Source of the DNA: Candidatus Bathyarchaeota archaeon
GTDB lineage: Archaea; Thermoproteota; Bathyarchaeia; 40CM-2-53-6
Length of the DNA: 11,923 bases
Direction: 5' to 3'
NCBI GenBank assembly: GCA_005884605.1
Contig: VBBE01000084.1
Location: forward strand, 1-11,923
The notes under the pieces are model-generated. The model saw only the letters and a list, made by a program, of their open reading frames with translations. It was not told the origin of the DNA and ran no database searches. The position numbers and the translations under genes are program-made. This document shows, in pieces, positions 1-5,585 of the stretch; position 1 is the first letter of the stretch; each line of letters opens with the position of its first letter.

Positions 1-420
1 CTCTACCGTAGGGGTAACGGTCAGGGTAGAAAGTATCGTGGCAGAATGAACGGGTGGAGTTTCGGCGAGGCCCAGCGACAGATAGAGTACAAGGCAAGAT
101 GGGTAGGCCTTCCGGGTATCCGTCTGTCTAGACGTGAGACCAGAGCTACCAGCATAACTTGTCCGAGATGCGGGGAGAGACTCCAATCGGACAAACGACT
201 GACCCGCAAGCTCTGGTGCGGAAAATGTAGAATTGTAATGGACCGGGACAGGGTAGCAGGGATCAACCTGGCCTGGCGGGGACGGGTGAGGTTCGCACGT
301 TCCCGGCCTCCCATAACTGAGGCGCAAGGCGGAGCAGATGAAGCGATGAAGGGGAACCCGACGCCTATGGTAATCCCTGGAGTCGATGCCCCGAAGCTAA
401 CTCAACCAACAAAGAGTTAA
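1..420 (+). CDS. tnpB: TnpB, RNA-guided nuclease of IS200/IS605 family, C-terminal part (5' end outside window)
   Basis: The frame is open from base 1, so 139 C-terminal residues are visible and the rest lies to the left. TnpB proteins are RuvC-type nucleases guided by an RNA made from the element's own right end. Visible are the helix preceding the zinc finger (motif FGEAQRQIEYKA, residues 21-32), a four-cysteine zinc ribbon (C54, C57, C73, C76; CPRC and CGKC), and the last RuvC motif DRDRVAGINL at 81-90. By family alignment D83 would be the third catalytic aspartate; the usual following Asn is Val here, a change I recall from other archaeal copies. The first two acidic catalytic residues lie outside the window. 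The tail after residue 100 (GGADEAMKGNPTP) is typical of archaeal IS1341-type TnpB and overlaps the likely guide-RNA scaffold. No tnpA is visible. Whether the gene is intact cannot be judged. Confidence 0.9.
   Translation, partial: LYRRGNGQGRKYRGRMNGWSFGEAQRQIEYKARWVGLPGIRLSRRETRATSITCPRCGERLQSDKRLTRKLWCGKCRIVMDRDRVAGINLAWRGRVRFARSRPPITEAQGGADEAMKGNPTPMVIPGVDAPKLTQPTKS
398..419 (+). repeat. Hairpin across tnpB stop, probable IS right-end/omega-RNA structure
   Basis: A perfect 6-bp inverted repeat, TAACTC (398-403) and GAGTTA (414-419), with a 10-base loop, covers the last tnpB codons and runs into the stop codon. IS200/IS605 elements carry subterminal hairpins at their ends, and the end of tnpB doubles as the guide-RNA scaffold. 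The position fits that role, but the actual element boundary and guide are not determined here. Confidence 0.45.
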
Positions 421-479
421 CAGAACCCCCGATAGTCATATAGCAGGTTCGCTCATCCTAGAGGGCTGTTGGTTTTACG

Positions 480-743
480 ATGGCTTATGGTTTGGCCGAG
501 GGTTTCAGGAAGACAGCAATTAGGCTCGGTGGTAAGAAGAAGAACCGTGCAGTTATTGTCGCGACTTTTGGAAACCATTTCACCCTGAACGATGCCCTAG
601 AGAAGTTTCGAAAGGAAGGTTTGCGCTTCGAGACCGAGAAAGGCCATATCGTCAAGATTTTCCTGGACAAGAATACAGAGGAGAGAGCTGAGAAAGTGCG
701 CAAGATCATACGTGAAGGCTTCGGCTACGTAGAACCCCTCTAG
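480..743 (+). CDS. Small basic protein of unknown function (87 aa)
   Basis: I do not recognise this protein. The ATG at 480 is the first usable start after an in-frame stop at 459-461. The N-terminus is very basic (FRKTAIRLGGKKKNR, residues 9-23), followed by a strand-like stretch (AVIVATFG), an amphipathic helix (NDALEKFRKEG), a strand pair (LRFETEKGHIVKIFLD) and a second charged helix (EERAEKVRKIIREGFGY). This suggests a compact single-domain alpha/beta fold with a positive surface, possibly nucleic-acid binding. There are no cysteines, membrane segments or signal peptide. Codon use resembles the neighbouring genes. No strong Shine-Dalgarno is seen; an AT-rich CATATAG at 437-443 could serve as a TATA-like element for a short-leader transcript. 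It lies 60 bases after tnpB and is probably a resident gene beside the insertion, not cargo. Confidence 0.6.
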   Translation: MAYGLAEGFRKTAIRLGGKKKNRAVIVATFGNHFTLNDALEKFRKEGLRFETEKGHIVKIFLDKNTEERAEKVRKIIREGFGYVEPL

Positions 744-756
744 ACCTTTCGTAGGA

Positions 757-813
757 TCTAGAAACTCGCCCAATTCAAGCCCAGATTAGGAATCCAAGCC
801 CACGATTTCTAGA
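757..813. repeat. Inverted repeat enclosing a short direct repeat in the 744-1015 spacer
   Basis: TCTAGAAA at 757-764 and TTTCTAGA at 806-813 are perfect inverted arms. Between them AATTCAAGCCCA (772-783) is repeated as AATCCAAGCCCA (791-802), 11 of 12 bases, with a 19-base period. The hexamer TCTAGA occurs three times in 75 bases (739-744, 757-762, 808-813), the first overlapping the stop of the upstream gene. Role unknown; it may be a transcript-end structure or a protein-binding array. Confidence 0.4.
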
Positions 814-830
814 ACGCTACTTTCCACGTT

Positions 831-846
831 TATCCCTAGGGGAATA
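831..846. promoter_or_regulatory. Third operator-like palindrome, TATCCCTAGGGGAATA
   Basis: This 16-mer matches the two palindromes in the regulator/met spacer (3302-3317 and 3329-3344) at every conserved position except the fourth, where C replaces T. Arm length, 4-base spacing and the TA after the left arm are the same. It lies about 170 bases upstream of the small gene at 1016, in a spacer with no convincing gene. It is probably a further site for the HTH-CBS regulator encoded at 2714-3286; that link is an inference from sequence match alone. Confidence 0.5.
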
Positions 847-943
847 CACGGGGGACCAAACGAACCAGACAAGCTGATTACAAACCCGTCTTGAGCAAAG
901 AAGCCCAGAATCACACCCAGACAGAAACCAACTCGCAAGAAAA

Positions 944-1009
944 ATGGATCCCTTTGGCATCTCGTCGCATGAGTTGGTGCCCGCGGAACTGTGCGAAAGT
1001 CCAAGTTAG
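944..1009 (+). other. Possible 21-codon leader ORF, in frame with the next gene across a TAG
   Basis: ATG at 944 opens a short frame (MDPFGISSHELVPAELCESPS) ending at TAG 1007-1009. Two codons (GGT TTT) then lead to the ATG at 1016 in the same frame. It could be a leader peptide, an N-terminal extension cut by a nonsense change, or chance. No clear ribosome site is seen ahead of it, only an A-rich run. Low confidence that it is translated. Confidence 0.15.
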
Positions 1010-1015
1010 GGTTTT

Positions 1016-1237
1016 ATGATAGCCCAGCCCAGCTCCCCGTTCGCCTCCGTCATGTCTCTTCCCAAGCCCGGCGACAACGTCAAAGTGACACTGATGAGCG
1101 GGGAGACAATCGAGGGCGCCGTCGAATGGATCGATGGAGCGGGCGCCTGGGTCAAAGGTATCCAGAAGAGCAGATGGGTGCCCCTGGAAGCATTCCAGCC
1201 GCAAACGCGGGGGGCCGATCCAAAAGACGACGAGTAA
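1016..1237 (+). CDS. Small protein with LSm/Sm-like sequence pattern (73 aa, or 61 aa from ATG 1052)
   Basis: The core, PGDNVKVTLMSGETIEG followed by EWIDGAGAWVKG and WVPLEAF, has the order of features of a small beta-barrel: a strand with alternating hydrophobics, a Gly turn, an Asp-Gly turn, then a final short strand. This resembles the Sm1 motif of LSm proteins, but a clear Sm2 motif is missing, so the family call is tentative; another small SH3-like barrel is equally possible. The start is uncertain. ATG 1016 gives a Pro/Ser-rich, low-complexity head. ATG 1052 gives a protein starting MSLPKPGD, right at the fold, and TTTTATGA at 1012-1019 would then sit at about the right distance for an archaeal TATA box. 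The C-terminus is short and acidic (DPKDDE). It converges with the ATPase gene on the other strand, 39 bases away. Confidence 0.55.
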   Translation: MIAQPSSPFASVMSLPKPGDNVKVTLMSGETIEGAVEWIDGAGAWVKGIQKSRWVPLEAFQPQTRGADPKDDE

Positions 1238-1285
1238 AATAGTCCTTTCAATTCTTCGTCGATGTAAGGACGGGGCTTATTTTAC
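1234..1285. terminator. Inverted repeat spanning two convergent stop codons, possible two-way transcript end
   Basis: GTAAAATA (1234-1241) and TATTTTAC (1278-1285) are perfect 8-base inverted arms. They sit over the stop codons of the plus-strand gene ending at 1237 and the minus-strand gene ending at 1277. A second pair, CGACGA (1228-1233) and TCGTCG (1256-1261), lies partly inside. The 36-base loop is long for a hairpin terminator, so the role is uncertain. Confidence 0.3.
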
Positions 1286-2563
1286 GAAGACAAGTCCTTT
1301 GCTGGAGTCTAGCTCGAAAGTCTCAGGGTCAAGCTTTGACGCGGACCCGTTCAGCTTCCGAACCTTCAATTCTCGCCCGTTCGGATCTGAATCGTCCTTG
1401 TCCAGATCGATAACACAGGACGCAGTATCCTCCAACCACTTCACCACATCCTTGGGTGCTTTCGAGAGATCCACTGTGAGGACCAGTGTCACGTTCGAGT
1501 CTCTCAGCTTGTTCAAGGTCTCACCTAATCGCTTGACAAGATCCTTGGAGGAAACCTTCGCAACAACCGGATCGATGGAGTCAAAGAGAATCTTTGTCTT
1601 CTCGCCGATAAACATGGAACTGTTCTTGACGAGGGCGTCTTGTATCGAATCAAAGTCAAAAGCCTTCTCAACATAGTAAGGCTCAAAACTGAACGAGTCG
1701 GACTGGGACGAAAACCCGTCCACCAGTAAGAACCTGTATTGGGACTCGGCGTCTGAAGGATCCGCGCCCATCTTCTTCATTTGCTCCCTGAGCGTAGTCG
1801 GCGCCTTATCGTAGGTTACGAACATGCACGGGTTTCCCTGCTTCAGAAAACTGCTCGCGAGCCCGGAGCACAGAGTCGTCTTCCCAGAACCTGGACTGCC
1901 ATTCACAACCACGAGACCGGGAGATTCGAGGCTTCCTTGCGTAAGCTCAAAGATATGGTCGAAGCTCTGAGAGACTTTCGGAGCGCTGGGGCGCCTCAGA
2001 ACTTCCTCTCGAGCCTGTTTCTCCGGTTTGTCCGTTGATGGCGGTGGATAGAATTTTGGTTGGATTGTTTCCTTTCCAGGATGCTCCGCAGAATCAGGAG
2101 GTTTTGTCGGGCGAACAAGAGGCGCTGGCGGTGAAGGGGCTATGCTTGGCTTGTCTGGCTCTGGGCCTTTCTTTCCACCCGGAGCTATCGTCATCGGCCT
2201 GCTTGTAGGAGTCGATCTCGGCGGAACCCATTCTGGACTGCTCTGCATAGTGAACCCTCTAGGCTGTTCCCCAGAAAACGAGCTCGCGTCGGGGGGCAAG
2301 TCTTTGAGTAATGATTGCAGAAGTCTACTAAGCGAACTATCTTCGTCCACTTGAGTAGAAGGGGGTGCACTTCTCGGAGGCTGATACGAACTGGTAGCAC
2401 TCACGGGTGGAAAGTTGGTAGGCGTAGGTGAGCCAGCTGGAACGGAAGGGGCTTGAATCGGAGTCGACATAGCAGGAAGAATGCCAGTCGATGCGGACGC
2501 TGATGCCGATACATCTTCAGTTGTATCGCCTTCTTTCTCGTCTTTCTTCTTGCGTCCAAACAT
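1277..2563 (-). CDS. RAD55/KaiC-like RecA-fold ATPase with long disordered N-terminal tail (428 aa)
   Basis: Residues 1-195 are a low-complexity tail rich in Pro, Ser, Thr and Lys, starting with a basic patch (FGRKKKDEKEG). It is interrupted by one predicted amphipathic helix (SLSRLLQSLLKDL, residues 77-89). Residues 200-428 form a single RecA/KaiC-type domain: Walker A GSPGSGKT at 222-229, a strand then Asp (FLLVDGFS, 278-285), and Walker B ILFDSID at 325-331, with D328 as the likely Mg-binding acid. Circadian KaiC has two such domains; this has one, as in the archaeal RAD55/KaiC-like group, whose members act in signalling, motility or DNA repair. The start at 2563 is set by a Shine-Dalgarno seven bases away and by the basic N-terminus; a TTG at 2662 would add 33 unconvincing residues. 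It lies 150 bases downstream of the HTH-CBS regulator on the same strand. The exact role is unknown. Confidence 0.8.
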   Translation of the reverse strand: MFGRKKKDEKEGDTTEDVSASASASTGILPAMSTPIQAPSVPAGSPTPTNFPPVSATSSYQPPRSAPPSTQVDEDSSLSRLLQSLLKDLPPDASSFSGEQPRGFTMQSSPEWVPPRSTPTSRPMTIAPGGKKGPEPDKPSIAPSPPAPLVRPTKPPDSAEHPGKETIQPKFYPPPSTDKPEKQAREEVLRRPSAPKVSQSFDHIFELTQGSLESPGLVVVNGSPGSGKTTLCSGLASSFLKQGNPCMFVTYDKAPTTLREQMKKMGADPSDAESQYRFLLVDGFSSQSDSFSFEPYYVEKAFDFDSIQDALVKNSSMFIGEKTKILFDSIDPVVAKVSSKDLVKRLGETLNKLRDSNVTLVLTVDLSKAPKDVVKWLEDTASCVIDLDKDDSDPNGRELKVRKLNGSASKLDPETFELDSSKGLVFVK

Positions 2564-2570
2564 GGTGAGT

Positions 2571-2576
2571 ACTCCT
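2571..2576 (-). promoter_or_regulatory. Ribosome binding site deciding the ATPase start
   Basis: Minus-strand AGGAGT ends seven bases before the ATG at 2563. It is the only good site in the region and rules in favour of this start over the upstream in-frame TTG at 2662. Confidence 0.7.
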
Positions 2577-2713
2577 AAGCTATTAATTCGAACAGGAGAA
2601 CACAGCATGAGTTGTTCTTGAATAGGAATGATGTTACCTAAGCGAATAGTCACCGGAAACAACCTGAAGGCTTCCGTTCACCAATAGACAATGCAATCCT
2701 TCTCTTGGGAGAA

Positions 2714-3286
2714 CTACCTCTTAGTCTTCAGAATGTCTGACTTTGTCAGGATCCCAACAAGGTTCTCGCCCTTCGAAACGAGCACGCCATAGTTGGTCTG
2801 CAACAATCCAAGAACCAGATCGAGCGGAGTATCACTATTGACCACAGGCAACGGCGAATCCATGATCTCGCGAACCTTGAGGGTGAGAACTGACTCTAGA
2901 GACTCGCCCCGAGCGGCCCGATCAAGAATAGTCTTCTCCGAAATACTTCCAACACATCGTCCACCTTCGAAGACCGGAAGCTGCGAATAGCCCCTACGCC
3001 TCATCAAGTCAACAGCATCCCGGACAAGTTGTGTTCTCGCCACGGAAACGACTGGGCGACTAATGAGCTCGTCCACTCGACGTGCAGGGCTCTCGACCCC
3101 CGCCCTCTCCAAAGCGCTGAATAGTCTCTGGACGACCGTATAAGATGGGTCCACGGAACCCGCCTCAATCTTTGCGATTATCGATTGACTTACTCCAGCG
3201 GACAGAGCGAGTCTCGACTGCGTAAGTCCGAGTTCTTTCCTCTTCTTGGGAATCTCCCCCAACGAGGGTAACATATCCACAGACAT
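2714..3286 (-). CDS. XRE-type HTH transcriptional regulator with two CBS domains (190 aa)
   Basis: Residues 10-60 are a Cro/C1-type helix-turn-helix (IPKKRKELGLTQ, then GVSQSIIAKIEAG as the recognition region). Residues 72-125 are a first CBS domain (ELISRPVVSV, GYSQLPVFEGGRCVGSIS). Residues 138-189 are a second (VREIMDSPLPVV, GVLVSKGENLVGILTKSDIL). CBS pairs bind adenosyl ligands such as AMP, ATP or SAM and pass the state to a partner domain; SAM and methylthioadenosine binding is known for the archaeal CBS protein MJ0100. The divergent methionine operon makes SAM the natural guess here, but that is inference. Two palindromes lie in the spacer just upstream, one over its own putative promoter, which suggests autoregulation. 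M1 is preferred; M5 is possible. A dimer is expected. Confidence 0.88.
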   Translation of the reverse strand: MSVDMLPSLGEIPKKRKELGLTQSRLALSAGVSQSIIAKIEAGSVDPSYTVVQRLFSALERAGVESPARRVDELISRPVVSVARTQLVRDAVDLMRRRGYSQLPVFEGGRCVGSISEKTILDRAARGESLESVLTLKVREIMDSPLPVVNSDTPLDLVLGLLQTNYGVLVSKGENLVGILTKSDILKTKR

Positions 3287-3301
3287 GTCGGTCGGTACTC
3301 T

Positions 3302-3317
3302 TATTCCTATCGGAATA
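3302..3317. promoter_or_regulatory. Operator 1, palindrome TATTCCTATCGGAATA
   Basis: Perfect 6-base arms (TATTCC and GGAATA) with a 4-base centre. It lies 15 bases upstream of the regulator's ATG and overlaps the edge of its putative TATA element, so binding there should block the regulator's own transcription. Confidence 0.75.
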
Positions 3318-3323
3318 CATTAA
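3316..3323 (-). promoter_or_regulatory. Putative TATA element of the HTH-CBS gene
   Basis: Minus-strand TTAATGTA is centred about 33 bases before the ATG at 3286, giving a predicted start of transcription near 3293 and a leader of a few bases. It is a weak match, chosen for spacing and AT content. Confidence 0.35.
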
Positions 3324-3328
3324 GACCC

Positions 3329-3344
3329 TATTCCTAAAGGAATA
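3329..3344. promoter_or_regulatory. Operator 2, palindrome TATTCCTAAAGGAATA
   Basis: Identical arms to operator 1, starting 27 bases from it. It ends 15 bases before the met TATA box, outside the expected TBP/TFB footprint. That position is more typical of an archaeal activator site than of simple promoter blocking, though DNA looping or cooperative filling with operator 1 could repress. Confidence 0.75.
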
Positions 3345-3359
3345 TGAGTACGACAGAAC

Positions 3360-3367
3360 TTATATAA
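3360..3367 (+). promoter_or_regulatory. TATA box of the methionine operon
   Basis: TTATATAA is a near-ideal archaeal TATA box. Its centre is about 32 bases before the ATG at 3396, so transcription should start around 3390 with almost no leader, in line with the lack of a Shine-Dalgarno before that ATG. Confidence 0.7.
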
Positions 3368-3395
3368 TCAGAATAAATCAAAAGACAGCGAAAAC

Positions 3396-4376
3396 ATGTC
3401 CCCGGAAATCCAGCTTGCGGGAATTCACCCACGGTCAGAGAGACTAATTGATCTCACCCGCTCGTACGAGCGGGCAAAGGCCAGCTGGAGCCAGGTAGAG
3501 GTCCAACTTGAGCAGGAGACAAAGGAAGTTATCAAACTTCAAGAGAGTCTCGGCTTCGGACATTTTTCCGACGGTTCATTAGCGTGGCAAGATCAACTAA
3601 GACCTGTCACCCGATCCCTCAAAGGAGTGGAGTCTGGCACCCGATATTCAAGATGGTTTGACACTAATACGTTCTACCAAAAACCCATCATCGTAGGGAA
3701 GACTTCCGCCAGCGACATTGATCCCAAGAACTTTCTTCGAGCCGAACTCTTGACTGGAAAAAGAGAGCGAAAAATCACTCTCCCGGGACCCTACACGTTC
3801 TCTCAGCTGTCGGAAAACAAGCACTACAAGAATTATGCTGATCTCCTCGTCGACATTGCGCTTGCCGAACGAGAGATTGTCCAGAAACTCTGGAATGAAG
3901 GCGTTACACTATTCCAACTATCCGAGCCTTGTTTGGTCTATCAACCGTATAGAGAGAGCTTCAGAGATCAGTCCGAGGTTGACCTGGCTCTAGGAGCAAT
4001 TCGCTCAGTGGTCAAGGATAGTCCCGGAGAGTTTGTGGTCCAGACCTACTTTGGGGACTCTGCCCTGCTACTCCCGGACCTTTTAGATCTACCGATCTCC
4101 GGCGTTGGAATCGACCTTTTCGAAACCGACATTTCCTCGCTCAGAGAGCAGGAAAAAACCCCAAAAAAGCTCGTCCTGGGCGTTGTTGACTCGCGGGAGT
4201 CCTTCGTCGAGAATCCAAGCTGGATCGCCGATACAGCGCGGAAATTCTCAGAGAAAGTAGGTGCCCACAATCTGGTTTTTGCCTCCAATTCGGACTTGAA
4301 ATTTGTACCGCAAGAAATTGCAAATCAAAAGTTAGAGGCACTGTCTAAGGCATCCAAACTGTTCGAGAGGACTTAA
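3396..4376 (+). CDS. MetE N-terminal-domain-like protein, partner of the catalytic MetE core (326 aa)
   Basis: This resembles the N-terminal barrel of cobalamin-independent methionine synthase. Visible hallmarks are RWFDTNTFYQKP (86-97; MetE has WFDTNYHY), LPGPYTFSQLS (129-139), LSEPCL (175-180) where catalytic MetE has DEPAL, VVQTYFGD (214-221), and LVLGVVDSRESF (259-270). The zinc ligands of the catalytic half are absent: TYF stands where His-x-Cys would be, and the last Cys region reads ASNSD. It should therefore not catalyse the transfer alone; in full-length MetE this half helps hold the polyglutamyl folate donor and supports the catalytic half. It is first in a three-gene operon, three bases ahead of the core gene. 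Together the two total 727 residues, close to one bacterial MetE (about 750). Confidence 0.82.
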   Translation: MSPEIQLAGIHPRSERLIDLTRSYERAKASWSQVEVQLEQETKEVIKLQESLGFGHFSDGSLAWQDQLRPVTRSLKGVESGTRYSRWFDTNTFYQKPIIVGKTSASDIDPKNFLRAELLTGKRERKITLPGPYTFSQLSENKHYKNYADLLVDIALAEREIVQKLWNEGVTLFQLSEPCLVYQPYRESFRDQSEVDLALGAIRSVVKDSPGEFVVQTYFGDSALLLPDLLDLPISGVGIDLFETDISSLREQEKTPKKLVLGVVDSRESFVENPSWIADTARKFSEKVGAHNLVFASNSDLKFVPQEIANQKLEALSKASKLFERT

Positions 4377-4379
4377 CAG

Positions 4380-5585
4380 ATGACCAAGCTCTTTCCTGTT
4401 CAAGAAATCGGAAGCCTCGCTAAGCCCAAATGGAGAACCAAAGGGCTTCGACAACGACTTTCCTCGCAAGACCTCTTCGAGGCTGAAGAATGGGCTGAGA
4501 AGCTGGGCATTCAGGACTTTCACGATCGAGCTAAGAGCCTTCTCAATACTGGTGATGACAAGGAACGAGTCAAAGCGGTCCTTGAGCTCTCGACCTTGTA
4601 TGGCCTCCGCCTATTCGAAACCACAGGCGTAGACAACGACGGCGTAGGCGGAGAGCAACAGCGAGTCGAAATGTACGAGCACGTGATCAAAGCCGTGCAG
4701 GGGATGAACCTCCTGGGCCACGTTCACTCCTTTGACAACAAGTACTTCAACAAAGGAGTCGCAGAATCGAGAATCTCTAGAAAACACTCCGTCTACGTTC
4801 CAGAATTTCTGGATGTAAAGAAATACGCCCACCGTGCTGTGAAGGTCCCGATTACTGGACCTTACACCCTCGTGGATTGGTCCTTTAGCGGATACTACAT
4901 CCAGAAGCAACATGCCTCCTCTCCCAAGACACGGAAGATCGACGCAAAGCGCGAATTCCTCCTCGACATCGTGGAGCAAATCATACGGCCTGAGATCCGC
5001 GACCTGGTCAACGCGGGAGCAACTTGGATACAGATCGACGAACCAGCAGTGACCACTCACCCAGAACCCCAAGAAATGGAGCTCTTCGTAGAGGCGTGGA
5101 ACGAAACAGTCAAAGGATTCAATTGCAAGTTTAGCGACCACACGTGCTACCCATCCGAGATAGGATACAAAGTTCTCGCAGAATACGCACCAAAGCTGGA
5201 CAAGTGCGACCAACTCGCGCTAGAATTCGCCAACCGAGACACGTCACGTCTCGGACTCGATGAGGATTCCCGAGAAGGCTACAGCGACCTCAATCACTTC
5301 GTCAATGCTGGTTACAAGGGAGAATTCGGTCTTGGCGTCGCACACGTTCATGACTTTACAGGAAACGTGTCCTCCGGGGCAGGTCAATCCGTGGGACGAG
5401 ACCTGATTGAATCTCCAGAGCTGGTACGAGACCGACTTCTGTTCGCCACCAAGATTGTAGGGGACCCGGGGAAAATCTGGGCGAACCCAGACTGTGGACT
5501 GCGTACCAGAACGTGGGATGTAGCTTTCGCGAAGCTCGCAAACATCACGAAGGGAGCCGAACTAGCAAGGGAGGCATACCAATGA
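4380..5585 (+). CDS. metE: Cobalamin-independent methionine synthase, catalytic core (401 aa)
   Basis: It transfers a methyl group to homocysteine to give methionine. The zinc site of MetE is complete: H254 and C256 (DHTCY), E282 (ALEFANRD) and C372 (NPDCGLRTR). Other core motifs are VPITGPYTLVDWSF at 156-169 and QIDEPAV at 218-224. The protein starts directly on a core-like sequence (FPVQEIGSLAKP) and lacks the long N-terminal domain, which is instead encoded by the preceding gene. Core-only methionine synthases are known in archaea and some bacteria, where the methyl donor may be a folate, a pterin or a methylcorrinoid. A reductase of the MetF family overlapping by four bases (ATGA) favours a folate-type donor here. 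Likely co-transcribed and under the divergent HTH-CBS regulator. The substrate of any given core MetE is not settled by sequence. Confidence 0.9.
   Translation: MTKLFPVQEIGSLAKPKWRTKGLRQRLSSQDLFEAEEWAEKLGIQDFHDRAKSLLNTGDDKERVKAVLELSTLYGLRLFETTGVDNDGVGGEQQRVEMYEHVIKAVQGMNLLGHVHSFDNKYFNKGVAESRISRKHSVYVPEFLDVKKYAHRAVKVPITGPYTLVDWSFSGYYIQKQHASSPKTRKIDAKREFLLDIVEQIIRPEIRDLVNAGATWIQIDEPAVTTHPEPQEMELFVEAWNETVKGFNCKFSDHTCYPSEIGYKVLAEYAPKLDKCDQLALEFANRDTSRLGLDEDSREGYSDLNHFVNAGYKGEFGLGVAHVHDFTGNVSSGAGQSVGRDLIESPELVRDRLLFATKIVGDPGKIWANPDCGLRTRTWDVAFAKLANITKGAELAREAYQ

Noticed and set aside
786..1004. 72-codon minus-strand frame in the spacer, with a faint Gar1-like string (LGVILGFFAQDGFVIS)
   Set aside because: It lacks the FGPV-type motif expected of Gar1, has no ribosome site, covers the operator-like palindrome and reads as chance.
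744..1015. Search for a tRNA, C/D-box RNA or CRISPR repeats in the longest spacer
   Set aside because: No T-loop GTTCRA signature, no paired C and D boxes and no regularly spaced repeats were found by eye.
2564..2662. 33-residue upstream extension of the ATPase from a TTG at 2662
   Set aside because: No ribosome site at 2662, while a clear one precedes ATG 2563; the extension would also cover the likely promoter region.
2700..2713. TTCTC-TTGG-GAGAA hairpin right after the regulator stop
   Set aside because: Short stem with no T-run following on the minus strand; not enough to call a terminator.
4611..5213. 200-codon open frame antisense to metE
   Set aside because: It lies wholly inside the well-supported MetE core on the other strand; it shows no family motifs and is a codon-bias shadow.
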